NCBI RefSeq assembly: GCF_000374565.1
Contig: NZ_KB894691.1
Coordinates: 84,600 to 148,599, forward strand
Direction: 5' to 3'
Source of the DNA: Siminovitchia fordii DSM 16014 = CIP 108821
Lineage (GTDB): Bacteria; Bacillota; Bacilli; Bacillales; Bacillaceae_C
Length of the DNA: 64,000 nt
Part shown: positions 24,934 through 33,128 of the stretch, one piece after another
How positions within the stretch are numbered: position 1 is the stretch's first letter
Layout of the letters: every line of letters starts with the position of its first letter
Position numbers and translations under genes: made by a program
The notes under the pieces: model-generated
Told to the model about the DNA's origin: nothing
The model's database searches: none
What the model saw: only the letters and a program-made list of their open reading frames with translations

Positions 24934-26364
24934 ATGGAAATATGTCCACAATTGGAAAATCAATCAAGCGAACCGTTGTACTTACAGCTCTATCAATACT
25001 TCAAGGACAACATCCAAACTGGTGGTATTTCGTCTTATAAACGACTGCCATCTATCCGTGAACTGGCCAATGATTTACACGTGAGTAGAACAACTGTCCA
25101 GATGGCCTATCAGCAGCTTCTTGCAGAAGGTTATATTGAAAGCAAAGAACGCAGCGGATATTTTGTTGTTGACATAGATAGGGACCCTTTTGGGGATCTC
25201 CCTCAAATACCTCAAACGAATCCTGAGAATAAGCTCCCAGTCCAGAAAAAGAATCTTTTTAATTTTTATATGTCTGGTATAGACGTGGATCATTTCCCTT
25301 TTCAAAAATGGAAAACATGCATTAATCATAGCCTGAGTACGGAGTTTCTATCATATGGCGACAGGCAAGGAGAGCCTGGCCTTCGTTTGGAGATCAGCCA
25401 TTACCTTCGGCAAGCACGTGCGGTAAACTGCACAAAAGAACAAATTGTCATTGGTGCTGGGACACAAACCATCATGAGACTTTTGTGCGAATTGATTGTG
25501 TTTAATGAAAAGAAAATTGCCATGGAGGAGCCGGGGTATGAAGGAGTGCGCCACGTTTTCCATAGGCATGGGTTTGAGGTTGTACCTATCAAACTGGAAA
25601 AAGACGGGATCGATCTGGATGAATTGGCGAAGAGTGGTGCAAAAGTCGTTTATATAACTCCATCCCACCAATATCCGTTAGGAATGGTCATGCCGATTTC
25701 AAAGCGGATGAAACTTTTACAATGGGCGGAAGAGAATAACGGCTGGATTATTGAAGACGACTATGACGGAGAATTCCGCTATCACGGAAAACCCATTCCT
25801 TCTCTGCAGGGATTGGATGCCCACGGACATGTTGTGTATACCGGCACTTTTTCAAAATCACTCATGCCAGCCATCCGAATGAGTTATACCGTTCTTCCAA
25901 AGCGGCTTTTGGACATCTATCAAGAAAATATGTCTATGTATGATCAAACCGTTTCACGGCTTCATCAGAAATCATTGCAGGCGTTCATGGAAAGCGGTGA
26001 ATGGGAGCGACACATAAGGAGAATGAGAAAAATTTATCAGAGGAAGCATGACCTTCTTTTACAAACCATTAAAAATGTTATGAATGCGCATGTGGAAATC
26101 ACCGGCCAAAACGCAGGCTTACATATCGCAATTCAAGTAAACAGCAAAAAAAATGCAGATGAACTTGTGCAAATTGCAGAGCAATCAGGGATAAAAGTAT
26201 ATAGTACAACAGCCAATTGGATATCCGGACAGGAAAAAGGAAAACCACTTATATTACTGGGATTCGGAGGCTTATCAGAAAAACAGATCGTTGACGGGAT
26301 TGCACTCCTTCACCAAGCCTGGCTGCCATTTTATAAAAAACCTATTGACCCTCACGCAACGTGA
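24934..26364 (+). CDS. MocR/PdxR-type GntR regulator with aminotransferase domain
   Basis: 476 residues. The N-terminal GntR winged helix (about 12-80; KRLPSIRELANDLHVSRTTV then AEGYIESKERSGYFV) is joined to a class I aminotransferase-like domain. The PLP Lys lies in TGTFSKSLMPAIRMSY and the phosphate-binding region in IVIGAGTQT and IIEDDYDGEFRY. MocR proteins sense PLP or amino acid adducts and regulate vitamin B6, GABA, taurine or transport genes. The divergently transcribed GNAT gene and the downstream MerR gene are the only candidates here; no pdxST genes are adjacent. GAGGTG precedes the ATG. Confidence 0.9.
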   Translation: MEICPQLENQSSEPLYLQLYQYFKDNIQTGGISSYKRLPSIRELANDLHVSRTTVQMAYQQLLAEGYIESKERSGYFVVDIDRDPFGDLPQIPQTNPENKLPVQKKNLFNFYMSGIDVDHFPFQKWKTCINHSLSTEFLSYGDRQGEPGLRLEISHYLRQARAVNCTKEQIVIGAGTQTIMRLLCELIVFNEKKIAMEEPGYEGVRHVFHRHGFEVVPIKLEKDGIDLDELAKSGAKVVYITPSHQYPLGMVMPISKRMKLLQWAEENNGWIIEDDYDGEFRYHGKPIPSLQGLDAHGHVVYTGTFSKSLMPAIRMSYTVLPKRLLDIYQENMSMYDQTVSRLHQKSLQAFMESGEWERHIRRMRKIYQRKHDLLLQTIKNVMNAHVEITGQNAGLHIAIQVNSKKNADELVQIAEQSGIKVYSTTANWISGQEKGKPLILLGFGGLSEKQIVDGIALLHQAWLPFYKKPIDPHAT

Positions 26365-26375
26365 TCCTTTATATT
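26345..26375 (+). promoter_or_regulatory. MerR/TipA-type promoter with 19-bp spacer and central dyad
   Basis: TTGACC, 19 bases, TATATT, with CTCACG-CAA-CGTGAT centred in the spacer. The long spacer and dyad are characteristic of promoters activated by MerR proteins, and the sequence resembles TipA-type sites. The promoter overlaps the end of the upstream gene and drives the MerR gene at 26399. Confidence 0.72.
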
Positions 26376-26398
26376 GTGATTGAAGGGAGGCAAGATCA

Positions 26399-27139
26399 AT
26401 GAAAGTGAAAGAAGTGGCAAAGCTGACAGGGATCAGCGTCCGGACGTTACACCATTATGATGAGATCGGTTTGCTCTCGCCCGAGCGACAATATGAATCA
26501 GGTTATCGCGAATATACAGACGAAAATTTGGAAACCCTTCAGCAAATCCTGTTTTTCAGAGAGCTCGGCTTCCCTTTAAAAAAAATAAAAGACGTGTTGA
26601 ACAGCCCGGCATTCGATCGGCGGGAGGCATTGCTTATGCAGAAAAAGATGCTGTTGGAAAAGCGGTCCCGGCTTGATCAAATGATCCGCTTGGTCGAAAA
26701 ATCGATTCAACACGCCGAAGGAGAGATTAAAATGACGAATGAAGAGAAGTTCGAAGGCTTTGATTTCAGCCATAACCCATATGAAAAAGAGGCACGAGAA
26801 CGTTGGGGAAACAAGGCAGTCGACCGATCCAATGCGAAGCTTGCAGGTATGTCGGAAGAGGAGCAAGAGGCGATGACTAAAAAGATGAACGACATATATA
26901 AACAGTTAGCTGGACTCCGCCAAGAATTACCAGCTTCTGAGAAAGCCCAGTCTGCCATTAAAGAATGGTATGACTTCTTAAATAACAACTTTGGAAACTA
27001 CTCGCTTGAGGCTTTTAAAGGCTTGGGACAGATGTATGTTGCTGATGAGCGCTTCACGAAAAATATTGACCAATTCGGTGAAGGCTTGGCACAATTTATG
27101 TGTGATGCGATGGCTGTATTCGCTGATAAAAATAAATAA
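26399..27139 (+). CDS. MerR-family regulator with TipAS ligand domain
   Basis: 246 residues. The N-terminal MerR DNA-binding domain (MKVKEVAKLTGISVRTLHHY, then ERQYESGYREYTDENL) is followed by a dimerisation coiled coil (about 75-118). The TipAS-like antibiotic-binding domain (about 120-246) contains NPYEKEARERWGNKAVDRS, a typical signature of that domain. TipA-type proteins trap peptide antibiotics and activate their own gene and efflux functions. GGGAGG precedes the ATG. The self-regulating promoter is at 26345-26375 and a strong terminator follows the gene. Confidence 0.9.
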   Translation: MKVKEVAKLTGISVRTLHHYDEIGLLSPERQYESGYREYTDENLETLQQILFFRELGFPLKKIKDVLNSPAFDRREALLMQKKMLLEKRSRLDQMIRLVEKSIQHAEGEIKMTNEEKFEGFDFSHNPYEKEARERWGNKAVDRSNAKLAGMSEEEQEAMTKKMNDIYKQLAGLRQELPASEKAQSAIKEWYDFLNNNFGNYSLEAFKGLGQMYVADERFTKNIDQFGEGLAQFMCDAMAVFADKNK

Positions 27140-27141
27140 AG

Positions 27142-27190
27142 CAGAAAGTGATTGGGCCCTGCAAATCTGGACCCAATCACTTTCTCTTAA
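27142..27190 (+). terminator. Terminator after the merR-type gene
   Basis: GAAAGTGATTGGG...CCCAATCACTTTC, a 13-bp perfect stem. Confidence 0.85.
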
Positions 27191-27411
27191 TTATATTTAT
27201 GAAATGAAGCTGGGGAGATGTCTGTTTAAGATAAATTCGACTCTTTTTCGGTGTGATACTGTCCGGGGTTTTGAAAATATGATCAGCTCTTTGGAAATGT
27301 AACCACTTTTCAAAAGCTAACAACTTCTTAAAAAACATTATATTCCTTTCTGAATGACAACCCGCTTCGATTTCCAAACCGCCATCCACACGGCTTCTGC
27401 TTGAATATTTG

Positions 27412-28125
27412 TTAATCATCTTCCCCTATATAATGTATATATAAATCTTCGTTTTCCGATTTCAGCACCAGGTCTTTGGGCACCTTTAAATAAAGGTAGT
27501 TTATATCCTGGAATCCCCCGAAATCCATCGCGCCTTTGCGTTCTCCGGTAAACTGGGTAATGACAAATTCTTTTTCGAACACCGCAAATTCAAGGTTTTT
27601 TTCCTCCCATTTCCCCTTCAAATGCAATGTATCATTTTCCAGCTTCACATCACGGGATTGGTATTCATCCGTAAGGTCAAATCCTCCGATAACCGAACTT
27701 GCATAATAAGTACCCTCAATGAACCCATCATTATCGGGCTTCCTTTCTACGATCACTGTTCCATCAAACCAATCCTGATCTTTTATGCGAAGCTCTTTTC
27801 CACTGTATTTCCATTGCCATTCATTCAGGATAAATCGAGATTCAATTTCACTTGTACGCCCATCAAAAATGGCATCATCCATGCGGCTCATTTCGTTATC
27901 CAGCTGGTCATCAGAAGACAGATTGAAGCCAGGTTCCTTTTTACTGACTGGCAAAGCTTCAAAAACAAATACTGAAGCAATGAGCAAAAGTCCATATCCC
28001 ATTAACAATATTTTAACGATACGTTTATTTTTTAAAACGCCTTGCTGCATGCTCATGCTGCCTTTAATCCCCCAGATCAGAAGGCCGGCAACCCCTACAA
28101 TTACTATTAAAACCGTTAGAGCCAT
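27412..28125 (-). CDS. Membrane-anchored protein of unknown function
   Basis: 237 residues. Two N-terminal membrane helices (about 3-18 and 36-55) are followed by a roughly 175-residue soluble domain rich in aromatic and acidic residues (NEWQWKYSGKELRIKDQDW, DFGGFQDINYLYLKVPKD), probably outside the cell. I recognise no family. It is the last gene of a GntR / ABC ATPase / permease operon and overlaps the permease stop by one base, so it may be an accessory or sensor subunit of that transporter. Confidence 0.7.
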   Translation of the reverse strand: MALTVLIVIVGVAGLLIWGIKGSMSMQQGVLKNKRIVKILLMGYGLLLIASVFVFEALPVSKKEPGFNLSSDDQLDNEMSRMDDAIFDGRTSEIESRFILNEWQWKYSGKELRIKDQDWFDGTVIVERKPDNDGFIEGTYYASSVIGGFDLTDEYQSRDVKLENDTLHLKGKWEEKNLEFAVFEKEFVITQFTGERKGAMDFGGFQDINYLYLKVPKDLVLKSENEDLYIHYIGEDD

Positions 28126-28874
28126 TATGTTCTGACCTCCATTCGGTTCGACAAGACCACTGATCCTGCGAAAAAAAGAGCTGATAAAACGAGGGCTTTA
28201 ACAGCAAATAATAACAAAGACGATTCGGCAAAAATAAAATCAAAAATGGCTTTTGCCACCTCCACATTGCGGATACCCAAATAAACGACAATGCCGGTGA
28301 AAAGAACAGGCAGCAAAAAGATGAAAATTTTATTCACCTGAACAATCATCCCTGTTAAATAACCAAGAGATGCAAACAATATCATATATAAAATGGCCGC
28401 CACCACACTAATAAAAAATTCCCCCGGAGCTTCAAGAAAACTGTTGCCCAAGCCGTATTGAACATCGCCAAAAAAGAAGGCGATAATCCTAAGCATGAAA
28501 CCAGCCAACACGGCCGCTGCCCCGCCGATGACGCTGGCTGTCAGTAAAAATAATATATTTGCCAAATTGCTGCTCAATCGATTGGCCACAAAGCTGAAAT
28601 CGTCATATCTGACTGCTTTTGTTGTAATGAGTATTCCAGTAATGAATATCCAAATCATCGTAAAAACAACAACCATATCAGCAGAGTAATAGGAAATATT
28701 AATCGACATTCCGGTACTCGAACTCGTTCCGACTGAACTCACGCCCCCGAGCGAAAACAGAAAGCTGATCAGCTGAACACCGGCCATTGAGCTAAAAACG
28801 CCCAAAAAGGCTCTCAGTTTGAATTCATACTGTCTCTTTATTACGTCAGACAAACTCATTTCGGTTAAAGACAT
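28125..28874 (-). CDS. ABC transporter permease (YtrC/YtrD-like)
   Basis: 249 residues with about six hydrophobic helices and no enzymatic motif. The N-terminal MSLSDVIKRQYEFKLRAFLG segment resembles coupling helices of ABC-2 type permeases. The gene overlaps the ATPase gene by about 29 bases and the following gene by one, so it is translationally coupled. An internal ATG at 28859 is an alternative start. In Bacillus the related Ytr system responds to cell-wall antibiotics; the substrate here is unknown. Confidence 0.75.
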   Translation of the reverse strand: MSLTEMSLSDVIKRQYEFKLRAFLGVFSSMAGVQLISFLFSLGGVSSVGTSSSTGMSINISYYSADMVVVFTMIWIFITGILITTKAVRYDDFSFVANRLSSNLANILFLLTASVIGGAAAVLAGFMLRIIAFFFGDVQYGLGNSFLEAPGEFFISVVAAILYMILFASLGYLTGMIVQVNKIFIFLLPVLFTGIVVYLGIRNVEVAKAIFDFIFAESSLLLFAVKALVLSALFFAGSVVLSNRMEVRT

Positions 28875-29757
28875 CGTCGATTCCCCCTTTTTGTCTGCTC
28901 GTCAAATAAACGCACACATCACTTGCCGATACCTGGGACACTTTTATTCCATCCACCTTCATTTGATAGATTTGATCTTCGGAATAGTCATTTTTTACAA
29001 CGGTAAAAGTACGGCCGGGTCCTGCTTCCTTCTCATGGATGATTTCCTTATTTTCGCTCCATTTCGCAACGGCTGACATCTTTCCAGTAAGACCGACCGC
29101 CCACTCCTTCAGATCGGAAACAGACAAGTGCAAACGAACTTTCCCATTGTTAATCAAAAGGACATCTTCCAGCACATCCTCTATCTCGCTCAAATGATGG
29201 CTCGAAACAATGATGGTCCGCGGATGAGCGAGATAATCCTTTAGCAAAGCCCGGTAAAAATCTTTGCGGACTGCAGCATCCATCCCTGTCGTGGGCTCAT
29301 CGAAAATGGTCAAAGCACATCGGGACGCCAGCCCCAAAATCATATTGAATGTACTCTTCATCCCTTTTGATAAATGTCCATGGTGAAAATTGGGATTGAA
29401 AGAAAAGTAATCGAATAGGCCTTTTGCCAGTTTCTCATCCCACTTTTCATAAAAACGCCCTGCTTCTTCCAATATTTCTTTTAAAGTAAGAGCAGGCGGC
29501 AGCCCCATCTGATCATCTATGAAAATACTGTTGGCTGAGACCCTCAGACTATTAAAAGGATCTTCGGAAAAAACTTTGATCGTTCCGGAAGTTGGATGAA
29601 TCAAGCCGGAAATCAACTTTAACAACGTCGTCTTGCCAGCCCCGTTCCTGCCGACAAGTCCGGTTACTTTATTTTCATTGATTGTCAATGACAGTTGATC
29701 CAACACCTGGTGTCGTCCATATTTTTTCGTCAGATCCGTACATTCGATAATATTCAC
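28846..29757 (-). CDS. ABC transporter ATPase (YtrB-like)
   Basis: 303 residues. Walker A GRNGAGKTT, Walker B LTIFDEPTTGMDA and the switch His in VSSHHLSEIEDV are clear. The signature region reads LSKGMKS, with Lys in place of the second Gly, as in YtrB-type ATPases. A roughly 90-residue C-terminal extension follows the ATPase core. It overlaps the GntR gene by four bases (ATGA) and the permease gene by 29. Confidence 0.85.
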   Translation of the reverse strand: MNIIECTDLTKKYGRHQVLDQLSLTINENKVTGLVGRNGAGKTTLLKLISGLIHPTSGTIKVFSEDPFNSLRVSANSIFIDDQMGLPPALTLKEILEEAGRFYEKWDEKLAKGLFDYFSFNPNFHHGHLSKGMKSTFNMILGLASRCALTIFDEPTTGMDAAVRKDFYRALLKDYLAHPRTIIVSSHHLSEIEDVLEDVLLINNGKVRLHLSVSDLKEWAVGLTGKMSAVAKWSENKEIIHEKEAGPGRTFTVVKNDYSEDQIYQMKVDGIKVSQVSASDVCVYLTSRQKGGIDDVFNRNEFV

Positions 29758-30134
29758 TCTCTGCCCCTCCCCTTGTTCACTTCTTTAAGCATTTTAATGA
29801 GATCATTCTCCGAAACATTCAATCTTTCAGCTTCAAGGACAAGCTCCTGAATCAATCGTTTTAACGTTTCATTTCTTCGTTTGCTTATAACTTTTTCTTT
29901 CGCTCCTTCTGCAACGAACATACCGAGTCCCCGCCTTTTATATAAAATACCTTCGTCCACCAATACATTCAGCCCTTTTGCGGCAGTTGCCGGATTAATA
30001 TTAAACATATCTGCCAGCTGATATTGGGAATACACTTTGTCATTCACTTTAAAACGGCCGCCTATGATCTCGTTCTCCAGCGATTCCGAAATCTGAAGAT
30101 AAATCGGCTTCGTATCATTTGGATCAATCAACAT
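29754..30134 (-). CDS. GntR-family repressor (YtrA subfamily)
   Basis: About 126 residues: a GntR winged helix (PIYLQISESLENEIIGGRF, YQLADMFNINPATAAKGLNV, then LYKRRGLGMFV) plus a short helical dimerisation tail, the minimal YtrA layout. It is first in the operon with the ABC genes. The ATG at 30134 has GGAGG six bases upstream; one at 30140 is too close to it. A perfect dyad at 30160-30175 overlies the promoter, so autoregulation is likely. Confidence 0.87.
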   Translation of the reverse strand: MLIDPNDTKPIYLQISESLENEIIGGRFKVNDKVYSQYQLADMFNINPATAAKGLNVLVDEGILYKRRGLGMFVAEGAKEKVISKRRNETLKRLIQELVLEAERLNVSENDLIKMLKEVNKGRGRE

Positions 30135-30159
30135 ACACATCCTCCTCTCTGGATGGGTG

Positions 30160-30205
30160 CATTACTGTTGTAATGTAGTATATGATACCATATTAAAAAT
30201 AGCAA
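30160..30205 (-). promoter_or_regulatory. Promoter and operator dyad of the YtrA-type operon
   Basis: Reverse strand: TTGCTA, 17 bases, TATACT, followed by CATTAC-AACA-GTAATG (perfect 6-4-6 inverted repeat, 30160-30175) over the start region. Confidence 0.6.
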
Positions 30206-30588
30206 TAAGAAAACCGATGATGTTTGAATAAGTCAACGGTTTGAATTCATTGCCCAATTTTCCGATAATATAGACATCTACGTATAAATCTCTTAATATA
30301 TTGGTAATACCATGCCCTAAAGCGGACATTCTTTGCGGGAAGGGAAGCTTTTAACGTAGGAAGACTTACAGCGGATGGAAAAATAGTAATTCACAAGGAG
30401 ATGTTATTACGCATGAACTTCTAAAAGTTTGCTTTCCCAGGTTGAAAAATTGAGGGTGAGGCTCAGTTGATCGGGATTTACAGTGACATGTGAAGCACCT
30501 TTCGCAAAACCGATCCACAGTTTTATGACTGGCGCCCCTATGCTAGGTGTTAAGCTGAAGAAATGACAAAGGAAGAGGATGGTCAAAC
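30206..30588. other. Intergenic stretch with a possible gene relic
   Basis: No intact gene. On the minus strand about 50 codons ending near 30413 read as a plausible C-terminal fragment (GAPVIKLWIGFAKGASHVTV, then LSLTLNFSTWESKLLEVHA, stop). There is no start or upstream part, and I cannot name the family. Confidence 0.3.
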
Positions 30589-31212
30589 ATGGAGAAAAAA
30601 TTGTACCGCGACTTTTTCCTGTTTTTCGATATTACTGTCATGCTTATCATATTAGCTGCCTTGAGTATTTTTGTATGTTTAAAGGGCGATAGGTGGATTC
30701 TGGCCATCTACTTTTTGCTAGGATTTGTTGCGTATATGTTTACGGAATATGCAACCCATCGATTCCTGTTTCATCTGAAAACACCAAAAAACCGGCTATT
30801 TTTAAAGTTTCTAAAACGCATCCATTACGATCATCATAAAGACCCGAATGATTTAAAACTTCTTTTTCTGCCACTTTGGTACACCATTCCAAATCTTTCT
30901 ATTGCAGGCGGGATCTTTTATCTGATCGAACAAACCTTCATAGGGACGTTTTCCTTCCTCATGGGAATCATTGTCATGCTGCTTATTTACGAGTGGAAGC
31001 ATTACGTTGCACACCGTCCCATTAAACCGATCACTAAGTTCGGAGTATGGGTGAAAAAACTTCACTTGCTGCACCACTTCAAAAATGAGAATTATTGGTA
31101 CGGCGTCTCAACACCTTTTGCAGATATGTTATTTGGTACGCTAAAGGATGAAAAGAGAGTGGACACAAGTAAAACCGTCAAGGATTTAGAAAAGAGAGGG
31201 ATATCTTCATAA
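30589..31212 (+). CDS. Fatty acid hydroxylase / sterol desaturase superfamily protein
   Basis: 207 residues with four or more hydrophobic helices and the di-iron histidine boxes of the superfamily: HRFLFH, HYDHHKD, HYVAHRP and LHLLHHF. Members hydroxylate or desaturate lipids (for example carotenoids, fatty acids, sterols) in the membrane. No carotenoid genes are adjacent. AGGAAGAGG precedes the ATG. A 14-bp perfect palindrome (31223-31236) lies just after the stop codon. Confidence 0.82.
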   Translation: MEKKLYRDFFLFFDITVMLIILAALSIFVCLKGDRWILAIYFLLGFVAYMFTEYATHRFLFHLKTPKNRLFLKFLKRIHYDHHKDPNDLKLLFLPLWYTIPNLSIAGGIFYLIEQTFIGTFSFLMGIIVMLLIYEWKHYVAHRPIKPITKFGVWVKKLHLLHHFKNENYWYGVSTPFADMLFGTLKDEKRVDTSKTVKDLEKRGISS

Positions 31213-31222
31213 CGGATCATTC

Positions 31223-31236
31223 ATCAAACGTTTGAT
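31223..31236. promoter_or_regulatory. Palindrome ATCAAACGTTTGAT (TetR-type site)
   Basis: Perfect 14-bp palindrome. Near-copies occur at 32070-32087 and 32150-32168. The type resembles TetR-family operators. Confidence 0.45.
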
Positions 31237-31366
31237 TAATCCAGTGCTCTTTTCTTTCACTATCAAAATAGTAGGGAGGGACTTTCCCTTTCTCACCTTG
31301 AGATAGTAATGTATGTCTCTCAACCACATAAGATACCGACCGTACACCCTTTTCTCCATTACCTTC

Positions 31367-32032
31367 CTATGTCTCGGTAAAAACAACCAAATATTTCTCT
31401 TTTTCTAATTCAGATGCCTCAGTCGCCATGATTACACGATAATCATTAATGGTGCCTTCCACTTTTCCAATTTTATCCGGAAATGTGCCCAAAACCCTTC
31501 CCTCATCTGAAGCGGCTATTTTTACTGCCTCTTCCTTTGTAAAAGGCGGTATTTTAGGTGAAGTGTATTCGAGAGTAATCCAAGCTATTAAGGAGAACAG
31601 GATAGGAATCGAAGTAAACAAATAAACTTTCTTTCGCTTGGGACCCTTGTATAGTAACAATAAGCGGTCGATGAGAGCATACAGCAAAGCAGCCGCCATT
31701 CCTATAATGGCAAATCCAGCCTGTTGAAACAATAAACCACTAGCTGAGCCGAATACAACATGTAATAGAATATACAACCATTGGTTCCCTTTAAACCAAT
31801 TCTTTTGCGCATGCTCCAATGCAAGAGAAACCAAATTTCCATAAACCAAAATAACGGGTCCACTAAAAGTGAAAACCACGTACGACCACCCTATGAATTG
31901 ATTCCCTTTATGGTAAGGCCCATCCACGCCTAAGAAAATGGCTCCCATGACAAAAGAGAAAAACAAAGCAGTAAAGACTGTGGTCCATAATTTTCGTTTT
32001 ACTATTTCGGTAAAATCACTTTCTGTCTTCAT
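31367..32032 (-). CDS. Multi-pass membrane protein of unknown function
   Basis: About 221 residues from the ATG at 32032 (GAGGAG upstream). Five hydrophobic helices (first at about 17-38, last at about 140-156) are followed by a soluble tail of about 65 residues (FTKEEAVKIAASDEGRVLGT, then VEGTINDYRVIM). That tail resembles small PepSY/YjdB-like extracellular domains, but not clearly. A near-palindrome of the TetR-operator type (32070-32087) lies about 40 bases upstream, so the gene is probably repressed by a TetR protein encoded elsewhere. Confidence 0.65.
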   Translation of the reverse strand: MKTESDFTEIVKRKLWTTVFTALFFSFVMGAIFLGVDGPYHKGNQFIGWSYVVFTFSGPVILVYGNLVSLALEHAQKNWFKGNQWLYILLHVVFGSASGLLFQQAGFAIIGMAAALLYALIDRLLLLYKGPKRKKVYLFTSIPILFSLIAWITLEYTSPKIPPFTKEEAVKIAASDEGRVLGTFPDKIGKVEGTINDYRVIMATEASELEKEKYLVVFTET

Positions 32033-32069
32033 GCTATCGCTCCTCTGATAAATTGGAGTTGCCACTTAT

Positions 32070-32087
32070 TAATCAAACATTTGATTA
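32070..32087. promoter_or_regulatory. Near-palindromic operator upstream of the membrane protein gene
   Basis: TAATCAAACATTTGATTA, 18 bases with only the centre imperfect; the same core as 31223-31236. A third, weaker copy (AATCCAAACGGTTGATTA) lies at 32150-32168. Confidence 0.55.
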
Positions 32088-32299
32088 GTGGGAGCACTGC
32101 TACATTTAATCAGCCTTGATTGGGCAGCCGCTTCAACACACCAAATTTCAATCCAAACGGTTGATTAATATTCCCTCATCATCATATTCTTCGATCACAC
32201 CATGTCGTACTCCTGCTTAATCGGGAAAAACATCTGGAGCAGTTCTTTACTGTAACGCGTTAATTGAGTGGGGGTCAGACCCCCTTATGATCACCTCTT

Positions 32300-32325
32300 A
32301 AAAAAACCGCCCTGACGGACGGTTT
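32300..32325 (-). terminator. Terminator of the nitrate/sulfonate-type ABC operon
   Basis: Reverse strand ACCGTCC-GTCA-GGGCGGT followed by a T run, overlapping the ATPase stop codon region. Confidence 0.82.
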
Positions 32326-33115
32326 AAGCCTGGTTGGCCAAAGGGGCATTTTGTTTACCCTGCAATTCTAAAATGATTTCACGTTTATATTCTATGAATT
32401 CTATCGTTAACTGCATATCCCATTCACGGGGCCGCGGCAGTTCAACTTGGATTTCTTTCGCAATTTTTCCGGGCCGGGCTGACATGACATAGATCCGGTC
32501 CGACAGATATACCGCCTCATCCACATCGTGGGTGACGAATAATACACTGCACTTTTCTTCCTCCCATACACTTAGAAGCAGGTCCTGCATTTCTTTTCTT
32601 GTCTGGGCATCCAGCGCACCGAACGGCTCATCCATGAGCAGCAAACTTGGCTTGTAAACGAGCGCCCTCGCAATAGCCACCCGTTGCTGCATCCCCCCTG
32701 ACATTTGGGATGGATAATGGTTTTCAAATCCATCAAGGCCGACTAGCTTTAGAAAATGCAAGGCCATTTCTTTCTTTTGGGCCTTGTTTAGTGTGGTGTC
32801 TTTTTTCAATGCAAAAGCTACATTTTCCCACGCGTGAAGCCAAGGAAGCAGGCTGTATTGCTGAAAAACAACCCCGCGGTCCCTTCCCGCTCCTGTTATT
32901 TGTTTGCCGTCCAATTGGAGATCGCCTTCCGTATAAGTGTCCAATCCGGCCACAAGTCTTAAAAAGGTAGATTTCCCACATCCAGACGGCCCCAGTAAGG
33001 AAACAAACTCACCTGTTTTGATATGCAGGTTAACATCTTGGAGGGCTACCACTTCTTTTTTATTGCTTATAAAAATTTTATTGATATCCTTGGCTGCTAA
33101 ACGAACTTCTTCCAC
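32324..33115 (-). CDS. ABC transporter ATPase, nitrate/sulfonate/taurine family
   Basis: 263 residues. Walker A GPSGCGKST, signature MSGGMQQR, Walker B LLLMDEPFGALDAQTR and switch VTHDVDEA are intact, followed by the SARPGKIAKEIQVELPRPR tail typical of SsuB/TauB/NrtD-like ATPases. It is the third gene of a complete importer operon after the binding protein and permease. The substrate (aliphatic sulfonate, taurine, nitrate or a thiamine precursor) cannot be decided; no desulfonating monooxygenase is adjacent. Confidence 0.9.
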   Translation of the reverse strand: MEEVRLAAKDINKIFISNKKEVVALQDVNLHIKTGEFVSLLGPSGCGKSTFLRLVAGLDTYTEGDLQLDGKQITGAGRDRGVVFQQYSLLPWLHAWENVAFALKKDTTLNKAQKKEMALHFLKLVGLDGFENHYPSQMSGGMQQRVAIARALVYKPSLLLMDEPFGALDAQTRKEMQDLLLSVWEEEKCSVLFVTHDVDEAVYLSDRIYVMSARPGKIAKEIQVELPRPREWDMQLTIEFIEYKREIILELQGKQNAPLANQA

Positions 33116-33128
33116 GATATCCCCTCCA

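Noticed and set aside
32195-32260. Short minus-strand peptide between the membrane protein and the ABC operon
   Set aside because: About 21 protein-like codons ending in a stop, without start or neighbours; too short to assign.
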